A stretch of DNA of 10,131 bases from Pseudomonadota bacterium (GTDB lineage Bacteria; Pseudomonadota; Gammaproteobacteria; Pseudomonadales; Azotimanducaceae). Below, piece after piece: positions 1-7,032 of the stretch (position 1 is its first letter; every line of letters starts with the position of its first letter). The DNA is taken from the NCBI GenBank assembly GCA_027622495.1, contig JAQBYL010000126.1, positions 1 through 10,131 of the forward strand, given 5' to 3'. Under the pieces are notes generated by a model that was given only the letters and a program-made list of their open reading frames with translations, did no database searches and was not told the DNA's origin. Made by a program: the position numbers and the translations under genes.

Positions 1-2
1 AT

Positions 3-1556
3 TTTTCGCTGCACTTCAGCTTGCGCTATCAGGAGGCGATGAATTCTGAGCACATCGACCGGTCAAGCTGCCTGGGAACCAGTGCAAGAAGTGTAGGCGG
101 TGCAATCCTCATCTGCACGCTTACGACTGCGATCGGGTTTCTGGGATTCGTTCCAACGGCTTATTCAGGTCTCGCCGATCTTGGGATCATTTCCGCTGGC
201 GGCATGTTCGTTGCGGCGCTCCTGACGTTTTCTTTTCTACCTGCCTTCTACACCATCGCGGGAGAGATCAGGGTTCACGTGATTGACTTTCCCTCCAGTG
301 ACGCACTGATCAGGTATCTGATCCGGCACCGTCTGGCTGTGGTGGTGGTGCTGGCGGCGACAAGTGCAGGTGCGGCCTGGGTTGCCAGGGATACTTACTT
401 CGATTACAGCGTTATCGCATTGAAAGATGCAGAAGCTGAATCTGTCGTGACCCACAAGCGGTTGCAGGCTGACGGGATCGCGACTGACTATGCCTTGTCG
501 ATCCTGAGCCAACCGGGTTTCGATCCAGCAGATCTTGAAAGCCTGGAGGTGGTCAGTACTGTAGTCACACCCGCAGACTTCGTGCCGAAGAATCAGGAAG
601 ACAAACTGCAGACACTTGAAGACGCAGCGATCATGCTCGACAGCGCGCTGTCACCCGTTCACAACAACGATCCACCGACGGCAGGTGAACTGGTGCGGCA
701 GACCAACCAGTTGATCGCCGTCCTGAATGCGCAGGGTTTTGAAGACCAATCACCAGCTACCGAACGTCTGTACAGAGCGTTGGATGCATTGGCTGCACAG
801 CCATCTCAGAGCATGCTGATCTGGCAGAGGGGTGTCATTTCCAACCTGATTGGTGAACTTGAGTGGCTGCGGCGCGCGATCAACGCGGGACCGATCGGGT
901 TTAGTGATCTGCCTGAAGATCTACGCGATCGGCTTATCAACGAGAACGGCCATGAACTGTCTGTGGTACTGCCGGAATATGACATTACGCCCCTCGACAG
1001 ATTGAACAGATTCATTGAAGACGTGCGTCGGGTTGAACCGAATGCAACGGGCAGGCCAGTGATCGAGTGGGGGGTCGGTCAGATTGTAACTGAGTCTTTC
1101 CGGACAGCTCTTCTCATCGCGATTGTATCGATCGGGGTCATTCTGCTGCTGATCTTCCGGCGATTGGGGCATGCGCTATTGATTGTGGTGCCGTTGCTGC
1201 TGGCTGCGGTCTTCACACTTGCGGCGGGTGTTCTTTTCGGCTTGCCGCTGAATATGGCGAACATACTGGTCTTGCCGCTGATCTTCGGGTTGGGTGTAGA
1301 CAACGGTGTGCACGTCATTGATCGATATCGCGATTTCAACGACGTCGAACATCTGTTGCATTCGAGCACGCCCAGGGCGGTTGTACTGAGCACGTTGACT
1401 ACCATCGGAACCTTTGCAGCACTTAGTCTGTCGCCGCATCAGGGCACTGCGTCAATTGGGGTTCTGTTGACCATCGCAGTGAGTTTTCTGCTGATCTTCA
1501 CGGTGTTCCTGCTGCCCGTTCTGCTGTCTTTCTTCGAGCTGCGCGACGCAAAGTGA
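3..1556 (+). CDS. RND-superfamily (MMPL/HpnN-like) transporter, C-terminal part
   Basis: This is an inner-membrane RND-type transporter whose 5' part lies outside the window. The frame is open from base 3, before any start codon, and the first residues (FSLHFSLRYQEA) read as normal family sequence, so the TTG at 21 is not the true start. The 517 residues seen hold the last helices of the first half (about 30-80, with TTAIGFLGFVPT), one helix opening the second half (about 105-123), a soluble periplasmic domain (about 125-360), and a final five-helix bundle containing the family motif GLGVDNGVHVIDRY and the stretch SLSPHQGTASIG. These motifs resemble HpnN-type exporters, which move hopanoids or other lipids toward the outer membrane, but no hopanoid gene is nearby, so the substrate is open. 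Complete HpnN-like proteins are roughly 850-900 residues, so a little over half is present. The gene ends 18 bp from the convergent GGDEF/EAL gene. Confidence 0.87.
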   Translation, partial: FSLHFSLRYQEAMNSEHIDRSSCLGTSARSVGGAILICTLTTAIGFLGFVPTAYSGLADLGIISAGGMFVAALLTFSFLPAFYTIAGEIRVHVIDFPSSDALIRYLIRHRLAVVVVLAATSAGAAWVARDTYFDYSVIALKDAEAESVVTHKRLQADGIATDYALSILSQPGFDPADLESLEVVSTVVTPADFVPKNQEDKLQTLEDAAIMLDSALSPVHNNDPPTAGELVRQTNQLIAVLNAQGFEDQSPATERLYRALDALAAQPSQSMLIWQRGVISNLIGELEWLRRAINAGPIGFSDLPEDLRDRLINENGHELSVVLPEYDITPLDRLNRFIEDVRRVEPNATGRPVIEWGVGQIVTESFRTALLIAIVSIGVILLLIFRRLGHALLIVVPLLLAAVFTLAAGVLFGLPLNMANILVLPLIFGLGVDNGVHVIDRYRDFNDVEHLLHSSTPRAVVLSTLTTIGTFAALSLSPHQGTASIGVLLTIAVSFLLIFTVFLLPVLLSFFELRDAK

Positions 1557-1574
1557 CGGTCTTCACCGGACCTA

Positions 1575-4500
1575 CTATCGTTCGCCTTGACCCACCTGGG
1601 CGTGAAGCAGGCGCAGGTTAGGCGCGAGCAGGGTCTTCACTTGCTCAAAAGGTACTGGTTTGCTGAACAGGTAACCCTGCGCAAACTCGCATTTCTGTTC
1701 TGCAAGAAATTTCAACTGCTCAACGGTTTCAACTCCTTCCGCAACCACCTGCATGTGCAATTGATGGGCCATGGCGATTACCGCTGACGTGATCGCCATA
1801 TCGTCGGCGTTCTGCGGTATGTCCATCACAAAACTGCGATCAACTTTCACCGTGTCGATAGGAAACTTTTTCAGGTACGTCAACGAGGAATACCCGGTAC
1901 CGAAATCGTCGATGGCAACTCTGACGCCCAGATCATTCAATTCTTTGAGTGTGGCTGCTGCTGCTTCAACGTCGTCAATCAGGGTGGTCTCGACGATCTC
2001 CAGTTCGAGTTGGTGGGGATCAAGACCCGCGTTGCGAAGGGCATTTTTTACTTTTGTAATCAGGTGTTCATCGCGAAACTGACGAGGTGACACGTTGACC
2101 GCCATGGCGACATCCCCACCATGAGCTTTCGCCAGATCCACAGCATGCAGACAGGCCTGCTCGATGATCCAGTTCCCCATTTCGACGATGATGCCGGTTT
2201 CTTCTGCGATGTCGATGAACGCGTCGGGGGTAAGCAGACCTCTGGTAGGGTGATTCCAGCGAATCAGACACTCCACACCAGTGATATCCTGTGATTTGAC
2301 ATCGATCTTTGGTTGATAGAACAGTTCAAATTCATTGTTCTTTAACGCCTGCCGAATCTGAATTTCGGTTTCGAGCCGCACCGCGGCGCTGGTGTTCATG
2401 ATTTCCTGATAGTACTGAAAATTGTCGCGTCCGTTTCGCTTTGCCTGGTACATGGCCAGGTCAGCGTTGCGCAGAAGTTCTGCTGGTGTTTCTCCGTCTT
2501 GCGGTATTGAGGTGATCCCGATGCTGGTAGTGATGATCAGCTGCTGACCTGAAATCATCATGGGCTTGCGCAGCTCGTTGAGAATTTTTCGTGCCACATG
2601 GGCCGCGTCTTCGGGTCCATCGAGCTCATACAGCAGAACTGTAAACTCATCGCCGCCCATCCGTCCGACGGTGTCCTGTTCACGAACACTGTCAGCCAGA
2701 CGTTGCGCTACGATTTTCAGCAGCCGATCACCGGCCTCGTGCCCGAGGGTGTCGTTGACGCGCTTGAACTGAACCAGATCCAGATACAGAAGGGCACCGC
2801 TGATACGACCACGTTTGGCGTGTGCAATGGCATGAGTCAGACGATCCATGAACAGTCTTCGGTTGGCGAGCCCGGTCAGGGTGTCGTGGAATGCCATCCG
2901 GGTCATATGATCCTGGCTTCGTTTCATCTCGGTGATGTCAGCGATCTGCACGATGCAGTACAGCGGCTGGCCGCCAGCCCCGTACTGGATTGCGAGATGC
3001 AGGTTGGTCCAGATCTGCTCCTGAGCCCAACCGACCATGCAGAATTCTCCGCGAACTGACTGTTGACTGCCGCTCGATACGCAACTCAGCATCTCTTCAA
3101 ACGTGCTGCGTTCATCTTCCGGGAGCAGGTTTATTATCGCGGTACCAGGCAGGTTGTCTTTGTGCCTGCCGAGTAGTTCTGCCGCGAAGTGATTGACCTG
3201 AAATATACTTCCATCCATGTCGGTCAACAGAATGCCTATGGGGGCATTCTCGAAGGTGCCACGAAATCTGGCTTCACTGGTTCTGAGTCTTTCTTCTGTC
3301 AGCCGGAGCTGGCGAACGTCTTTTGCAATACAGATGATGCAGGGCTCGCCGTCGATCTCGAGCGTAGTGGCAGATACCAGGGTGGGGATTTCTTCCTGCG
3401 TGCGGGTTCGAAAAGTGATTTCCTGGTTTTCGTAGTGGCCGTGCTCCTGCAGGAGTGAGCCGGTCGCAATGAGATCTTCAATGTGTGCAAATATGCCCAG
3501 TTCACCCACCGGCATGTTGACCAGCTCCTCGCGGGCAAAACCGGAAGCAGCAACGAAGGTTTCGTTTATTTCCATGACGGTACCGTCGGATTGTCTGAGA
3601 ATGACGATGCCGTCGGGGCTATGCGCAAATATTTTACTGAACTTGTCTTCGCTCGCCTGACGGGCGCGCTCTGCTTCTACTCGTTGTGTTATATCGTGAC
3701 CGTTGCACAGAACACAGACTTCGCCGTCGACCTCGATCAAACGCATGGATACCGAAACGATGAGCTGTTCGCCTGCCTGCGTCCGTAATAGGGATTCATG
3801 ACTGTCTGCCTGACCGACCTGGTTCAGAAGCTCCAGAGTTCTTGCTTTTACTTCGGGCTCGACCCAGAGGTTAAGTTCCTGCTCATGCAGACCGATAGCG
3901 TCTTCGCGCTGATAGCCAAGCAGGCGGCTGAAGCCCTGGTTGAAGTCGAGGACGATGCCGTCTTCCTGGCGAACAATCAGGATTGCATCCGGGCTTGAAT
4001 GAAAAATTCTGGAGAAACGCGCTTCGCTCGATCGCAGCGCTTCTAAGGATTTTGCATGGTCGGTGTCTATGCGACAGTTCAGTATACTTAGAGGTCGGTC
4101 CTGGCCTGATGCCAGGCGCTCCATTCTGCCGTTGACGGTCACCGGGGTTGGTGCATTCAAGGCAAGCGACGAAAATTCGATTGGTGAACTGTGAAGGTCA
4201 AGATCGATAACGGCTTGCTCAATTATTCCACGGGAAGATTCTTTTACGATTGAGGCAAGCGGCGCACCGATAAGGTCTTCGGCGGGACGGGAAAGGGCGA
4301 TTGTCGACGCGGGGTTGGCGTCGATAATTCTGTTTTCTTCATCAAGTAGAAAAATCAGGTCGGCGCTGTTGTCGAAAAATGTTTTCATAACACGTTTCGC
4401 TGCGCGTCTGTCGGTGACATCCACTATCTGAACCACGTAGGCATGTGGTCTGTCCTGGCGATTGAGGACAGTACGGGCGAACCCGGAGATCCATATGTCC

Positions 4501-4913
4501 TTGGGGTCTTTGTGCAGGGGGCAGTCGATTTTCAGTGGCGTCCCGCCCATCAGGAGCTCACGATTCGATGTGATCGCCTTCCATAGATCCGCACCCAGAA
4601 CCTGATCAACGGTTTGTTCTGTTATGACGTCTGCAGGTGTGCCAAGCAAATCAGCCAGTGCCTCGTTGGCCATTGTGACCCGCCCGTTGAGATCAACGAT
4701 CGCGATCCCGGAAGGCGCTTTTGTCAGGATGTCGTGCAGCTTCAGGCGTGCCACATGGTTTTTGCGTGTGTCCCAGACCTGAAACAGAGAGCAGAAAACG
4801 ATGACGAGGGCGGCGAGAAATGGATTGGCCAGACCAGCCATTAAATAGATGGCCACACTCAATGTGAATGCTGGCATCAGATAGGGTACCCACTTATCGG
4901 GTTTGTCGGTCAT
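1575..4913 (-). CDS. Five-PAS GGDEF/EAL cyclic-di-GMP synthase/phosphodiesterase
   Basis: This 1112-residue protein is likely a bifunctional c-di-GMP enzyme on the inner membrane. Residues 12-28 and 31-47 form two hydrophobic segments with almost no periplasmic loop. Five PAS-like repeats follow (about 56-168, 172-290, 292-415, 419-540, 543-667), several opening with the same SEARF/SEDKF-type linker. The GGDEF domain (about 669-838) has an intact GGDEF at 753-757 and an RxxD inhibitory site (REQD, 744-747) at the usual five-residue spacing. The EAL domain (about 850-1098) has ECL instead of EAL (881-883) but keeps the expected ligands: E881, N940, a Glu in LEIVET, D1002-D1003 in DDFGTGYSSL, K1023, E1059 and Q1079. 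Both activities are therefore plausible, with PAS domains choosing the direction. I chose the ATG at 4913 because the membrane segment follows directly. An ATG at 4964 and a TTG at 4991 are also in frame; the TTG would overlap yjbQ. No strong ribosome site decides between them. Confidence 0.93.
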   Translation of the reverse strand: MTDKPDKWVPYLMPAFTLSVAIYLMAGLANPFLAALVIVFCSLFQVWDTRKNHVARLKLHDILTKAPSGIAIVDLNGRVTMANEALADLLGTPADVITEQTVDQVLGADLWKAITSNRELLMGGTPLKIDCPLHKDPKDIWISGFARTVLNRQDRPHAYVVQIVDVTDRRAAKRVMKTFFDNSADLIFLLDEENRIIDANPASTIALSRPAEDLIGAPLASIVKESSRGIIEQAVIDLDLHSSPIEFSSLALNAPTPVTVNGRMERLASGQDRPLSILNCRIDTDHAKSLEALRSSEARFSRIFHSSPDAILIVRQEDGIVLDFNQGFSRLLGYQREDAIGLHEQELNLWVEPEVKARTLELLNQVGQADSHESLLRTQAGEQLIVSVSMRLIEVDGEVCVLCNGHDITQRVEAERARQASEDKFSKIFAHSPDGIVILRQSDGTVMEINETFVAASGFAREELVNMPVGELGIFAHIEDLIATGSLLQEHGHYENQEITFRTRTQEEIPTLVSATTLEIDGEPCIICIAKDVRQLRLTEERLRTSEARFRGTFENAPIGILLTDMDGSIFQVNHFAAELLGRHKDNLPGTAIINLLPEDERSTFEEMLSCVSSGSQQSVRGEFCMVGWAQEQIWTNLHLAIQYGAGGQPLYCIVQIADITEMKRSQDHMTRMAFHDTLTGLANRRLFMDRLTHAIAHAKRGRISGALLYLDLVQFKRVNDTLGHEAGDRLLKIVAQRLADSVREQDTVGRMGGDEFTVLLYELDGPEDAAHVARKILNELRKPMMISGQQLIITTSIGITSIPQDGETPAELLRNADLAMYQAKRNGRDNFQYYQEIMNTSAAVRLETEIQIRQALKNNEFELFYQPKIDVKSQDITGVECLIRWNHPTRGLLTPDAFIDIAEETGIIVEMGNWIIEQACLHAVDLAKAHGGDVAMAVNVSPRQFRDEHLITKVKNALRNAGLDPHQLELEIVETTLIDDVEAAAATLKELNDLGVRVAIDDFGTGYSSLTYLKKFPIDTVKVDRSFVMDIPQNADDMAITSAVIAMAHQLHMQVVAEGVETVEQLKFLAEQKCEFAQGYLFSKPVPFEQVKTLLAPNLRLLHAQVGQGER

Positions 4914-4974
4914 GTGACTTGTTCTCGTCGCGGTTTTCGCTAAGCTTGGGCGCAGCGAAACCATTGGTGAGCGT
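4914..4974. promoter_or_regulatory. Divergent intergenic region with inverted repeat
   Basis: This 61-bp gap separates the divergent starts of the GGDEF/EAL gene and yjbQ, so it must hold or adjoin promoters for both. It contains a perfect 7-bp inverted repeat, TTTCGCT (4935-4941) and AGCGAAA (4954-4960), separated by 12 bases. The symmetry could be a shared operator or a hairpin in a 5' leader. I see no convincing -35/-10 pair. If the GGDEF/EAL gene starts at 4964 instead, the repeat lies inside its coding sequence and this reading fails. Confidence 0.35.
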
Positions 4975-5397
4975 GTGAACCTCTCTGTCAAAGGAACGGT
5001 GGATCATCAAGGGCTCCACGACATCACGCACAAAGTTGCAATGGTTATTGCAGATCAGCCGGTAATTGAGGGGCTTGTCACACTTTTTATTCAACATACC
5101 TCTGCGAGCCTGCTGATACAGGAAAATGCAGACCCAAGTGCCAGAAGGGATCTGGAGCATTGGCTCAACAGACTGGTGCCTGAAAACGACGCTCTATACA
5201 CGCATACCACCGAAGGTCCTGATGACATGCCAGCGCACATCAAGGCAGCGCTGACTGCAGCAAGCCTCGGCATACCACTACACGATGGACGTCTTCTTCT
5301 GGGTACCTGGCAGGGGATCTATCTGTGGGAACACCGGCATGCACCCGGTGTGCGTAACGTGATTGTCAACGTGATGGGTGCGGTGAACGCGAGCTGA
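4975..5397 (+). CDS. yjbQ: YjbQ/UPF0047 family protein
   Basis: This 140-residue protein matches the YjbQ (UPF0047) family almost end to end, near the length of the E. coli protein. Hallmarks are QHTSASLLIQENADP (about 41-55), the acidic/His segment THTTEGPDDMPAHIKAAL, LHDGRLLLGTWQGIYLWEHR and a short C-terminal strand. The conserved His and Asp/Glu residues of the family's metal/phosphate-like site are present. E. coli YjbQ is reported to have weak thiamin phosphate synthase activity, but its physiological role is unsettled, so none is assigned here. The start is a GTG at 4975 with a GGTGAG purine stretch at 4966-4971, only three bases away. The N-terminus then aligns within about two residues of E. 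coli YjbQ, and no better in-frame start exists upstream before a stop at 4915. The 3' end overlaps the opposing gene by 32 bp. Confidence 0.9.
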   Translation: MNLSVKGTVDHQGLHDITHKVAMVIADQPVIEGLVTLFIQHTSASLLIQENADPSARRDLEHWLNRLVPENDALYTHTTEGPDDMPAHIKAALTAASLGIPLHDGRLLLGTWQGIYLWEHRHAPGVRNVIVNVMGAVNAS

Positions 5398-5779
5398 CCT
5401 CATCCATCCAGGTTTTGTGCCCATCCGGGTCAAGGATCATTGACGAGAAGTAGAGCAGCAGGTCCTTGTGATTGCGGGTAAGTTTGGCTGCGTCCATTGC
5501 GCGCTCACCGTTTTTTGAATTCACAAAGCGAAAACACTCAGTGATGCTGTGAGCCTTACCCAGAACCGCTGCGATTTCAACGTTCAGCACATCGTGCAGG
5601 GTTTCCAGGTCTTCTTCCTGCAGGCCGACGTCAACAGGATCGAGGACCACATTTGCCCATAGCGTTGCGATGTAAAGTTGGTATCGATCACGCTCGATGA
5701 AGCTGTCGACGACGGTTGAACGATCGATAATGTCATCGAAAGTTGGTCGGAAGTGGTTCAGTAATTCTTCTTCACTCAT
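5366..5779 (-). CDS. Hypothetical small acidic protein
   Basis: I do not recognise this 137-residue protein. It is rich in Asp/Glu and Leu, looks mainly helical, and has neither signal peptide nor membrane segment, so it is probably cytoplasmic. Its N-terminal half reads as amphipathic helices (EELLNHFRPTFDDIIDRS, IERDRYQLYIATLW). The middle holds a single Cys in ITECFRFVNSKNGERAM, and the C-terminus is Ser/Pro/Arg-rich. An in-frame ATG at 5797 would add six residues. I prefer 5779 because a -10-like TATAGT (5791-5786, minus strand) would otherwise fall inside the gene. Neither start has a Shine-Dalgarno sequence. The last eleven codons, including the stop, lie antisense over the end of yjbQ. 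The long open frame and plausible composition support a real gene; no function can be inferred from its neighbours. Confidence 0.68.
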   Translation of the reverse strand: MSEEELLNHFRPTFDDIIDRSTVVDSFIERDRYQLYIATLWANVVLDPVDVGLQEEDLETLHDVLNVEIAAVLGKAHSITECFRFVNSKNGERAMDAAKLTRNHKDLLLYFSSMILDPDGHKTWMDEVSSRSPHPSR

Positions 5780-5785
5780 GTATGC

Positions 5786-5791
5786 ACTATA
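5786..5791 (-). promoter_or_regulatory. Candidate -10 element for the hypothetical gene
   Basis: On the minus strand TATAGT ends six bases before the ATG at 5779. A transcript started at the usual distance would begin at or next to the A of that ATG, giving a leaderless mRNA. This fits the lack of a Shine-Dalgarno sequence. No good -35 hexamer is seen at 16-18 bp, so the call is weak. Confidence 0.25.
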
Positions 5792-5842
5792 TGGCATAGA
5801 TTGGTCAGGATTGCATCTGCTACGGGTGCCAAGTAGTTTTTA

Positions 5843-5871
5843 AAACACACTTTCTGTTTCGTGTTTATACT
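5843..5871 (+). promoter_or_regulatory. Candidate promoter and operator of the acyl-CoA dehydrogenase operon
   Basis: A -10-like TATACT lies at 5866-5871, about 28 bases before the ATG at 5900, which leaves a short leader. A 6-bp inverted repeat, AAACAC (5843-5848) and GTGTTT (5861-5866), has a 12-base spacer. Its left half falls where a -35 box would sit and its right half abuts the -10. That arrangement suits a repressor such as a TetR- or GntR-type regulator, often found on CoA-ester catabolic operons, but no regulator gene is present here. The -35 itself is not a good match to consensus. Confidence 0.3.
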
Positions 5872-5899
5872 TGTCTGGTTGTTGAATCTTGAGGGATAC

Positions 5900-7030
5900 A
5901 TGCTGACATTTGACCGCGCAGAGCTCCCGGCTGAAGCAGAAACCCTGCGAGCCGAAGTGCGGGAGTTTCTTAAGTCAAACAGCGCCCGTCTGCCGCGACC
6001 CAACTCGGATTTCACCACCGGTCATGATCCGGCTTTTTCAGCGCAGCTCGGCGCTCGCGGCTGGATCGGTATGACCTGGCCCTTAGAATATGGCGGTAGA
6101 GGAAGAAGTTTTTTTGAACGCTATGTGGTTACTGAAGAGCTGCTGGCGGCAGGTGCCCCGGTCAGTGCGCACTGGATAGCGGACAGGCAGAGCGGTCCGT
6201 TGCTGCTGCGCTACGGCAGTGAGCAGCAGAAAGCTGCCTATCTGCCTGGGATCACCCGGGGTGAGAGTTATTTCTCCATCGGTATGAGCGAACCAAATAC
6301 CGGTTCCGATCTTGCCTCGGTGCGCACTACCGCTTACCGCATGGGCGACGGATATCTGGTGAACGGCACCAAGCTCTGGTCGACGGACGCTCATCGCAAC
6401 CATTACATGGTGGCCCTGGTCCGGACGGAACCGGCATCCGACAATCGACATGCCGGTCTGTCACAGGTGCTGATCGATCTGAAGAACGATGGCGCTCAGG
6501 TGCGGCCGATCCGGAACATGGCGGGGGGTGAAGACTTTAACGAAATCGTTTTTACCGATGTTCTGATTCCTGAGGATCGCGTTGTCGGTAACCCTGGCAA
6601 CGGCTGGGAGCAGGTCACCTCAGAACTCAGTTATGAACGCAGTGGGCCGGAGCGGTTCCTGTCGGCCTATCGGGTGTTCGTTGAGTTCATCAAAGCAGTG
6701 GGTAAGAACCCGTTACCGCACCAGAGCGCAGCCATCGGCCGTATAACCGCACATCTGGCCACGTTGCGGAGGATGTCCATATCGGTCGCTGGTATGCTGG
6801 AAGAAGGCAAGACCCCGGCTGTGGAGGCTGCGCTGGTAAAAGAACTCGGCAACAATTTCGAAAAACTGCTGCCAGAGATTGCCCGCCTTGCGCTGTCAGG
6901 GTCGCCACCGTCTGAAGGTTTTCGACAAGCCATGACAGACACACTTCTGTTATCACCGTCTTTCACCTTGCGGGGAGGAACGCGGGAAATTCTTCGCGGG
7001 GTCATCGCCCGTGGCCTGGGGTTGCGTTAG
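5900..7030 (+). CDS. Acyl-CoA dehydrogenase, large subunit of probable heteromer
   Basis: This 376-residue flavoprotein should oxidise an acyl-CoA at the alpha-beta bond and pass electrons to ETF. It has the three-part fold: an N-terminal helical domain (about 1-125), a beta domain with the FAD/substrate motif SEPNTGSD (130-137) and TKLWST (158-162 region), and a C-terminal helical domain ending in GGTREILRGVIARGLG. The catalytic Glu just before GT in MCAD-type enzymes is Gly here. Instead E246 in SYERSGPERF matches the isovaleryl-CoA dehydrogenase-type Glu on helix G. The RxxFG FAD-contacting motif expected at the start of the C-terminal domain is missing (that stretch reads AVGKNPLPHQ), but the next gene has it. 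The ATG at 5900 is preceded by GAGGG (5891-5895); a GTG at 5861 is less likely. It resembles the larger partner in FadE26/FadE29-type heteromeric dehydrogenases. Substrate unknown. Confidence 0.9.
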   Translation: MLTFDRAELPAEAETLRAEVREFLKSNSARLPRPNSDFTTGHDPAFSAQLGARGWIGMTWPLEYGGRGRSFFERYVVTEELLAAGAPVSAHWIADRQSGPLLLRYGSEQQKAAYLPGITRGESYFSIGMSEPNTGSDLASVRTTAYRMGDGYLVNGTKLWSTDAHRNHYMVALVRTEPASDNRHAGLSQVLIDLKNDGAQVRPIRNMAGGEDFNEIVFTDVLIPEDRVVGNPGNGWEQVTSELSYERSGPERFLSAYRVFVEFIKAVGKNPLPHQSAAIGRITAHLATLRRMSISVAGMLEEGKTPAVEAALVKELGNNFEKLLPEIARLALSGSPPSEGFRQAMTDTLLLSPSFTLRGGTREILRGVIARGLGLR

Positions 7031-7032
7031 AC

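Noticed and set aside
1558..1572. Possible terminator hairpin between the RND and GGDEF/EAL genes
   Set aside because: The stem GGTC/GACC is only 4 bp with a 7-base loop and no T-run on either strand, too weak to call.
2598..3059. A 153-codon plus-strand frame inside the GGDEF/EAL gene
   Set aside because: It is a shadow of the GGDEF and fifth PAS coding region, with no ribosome site and no family resemblance.
4914..4991. Extending the GGDEF/EAL gene upstream to the TTG at 4991
   Set aside because: It would overlap the start of yjbQ, and the added residues are polar and unlike a membrane-anchor N-terminus. The ATG at 4964 remains possible.
5861..5899. GTG start at 5861 for the first acyl-CoA dehydrogenase
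   Set aside because: It would add 13 hydrophobic residues not expected in this family and would swallow the -10-like element. The ATG at 5900 has a clear GAGGG ribosome site.
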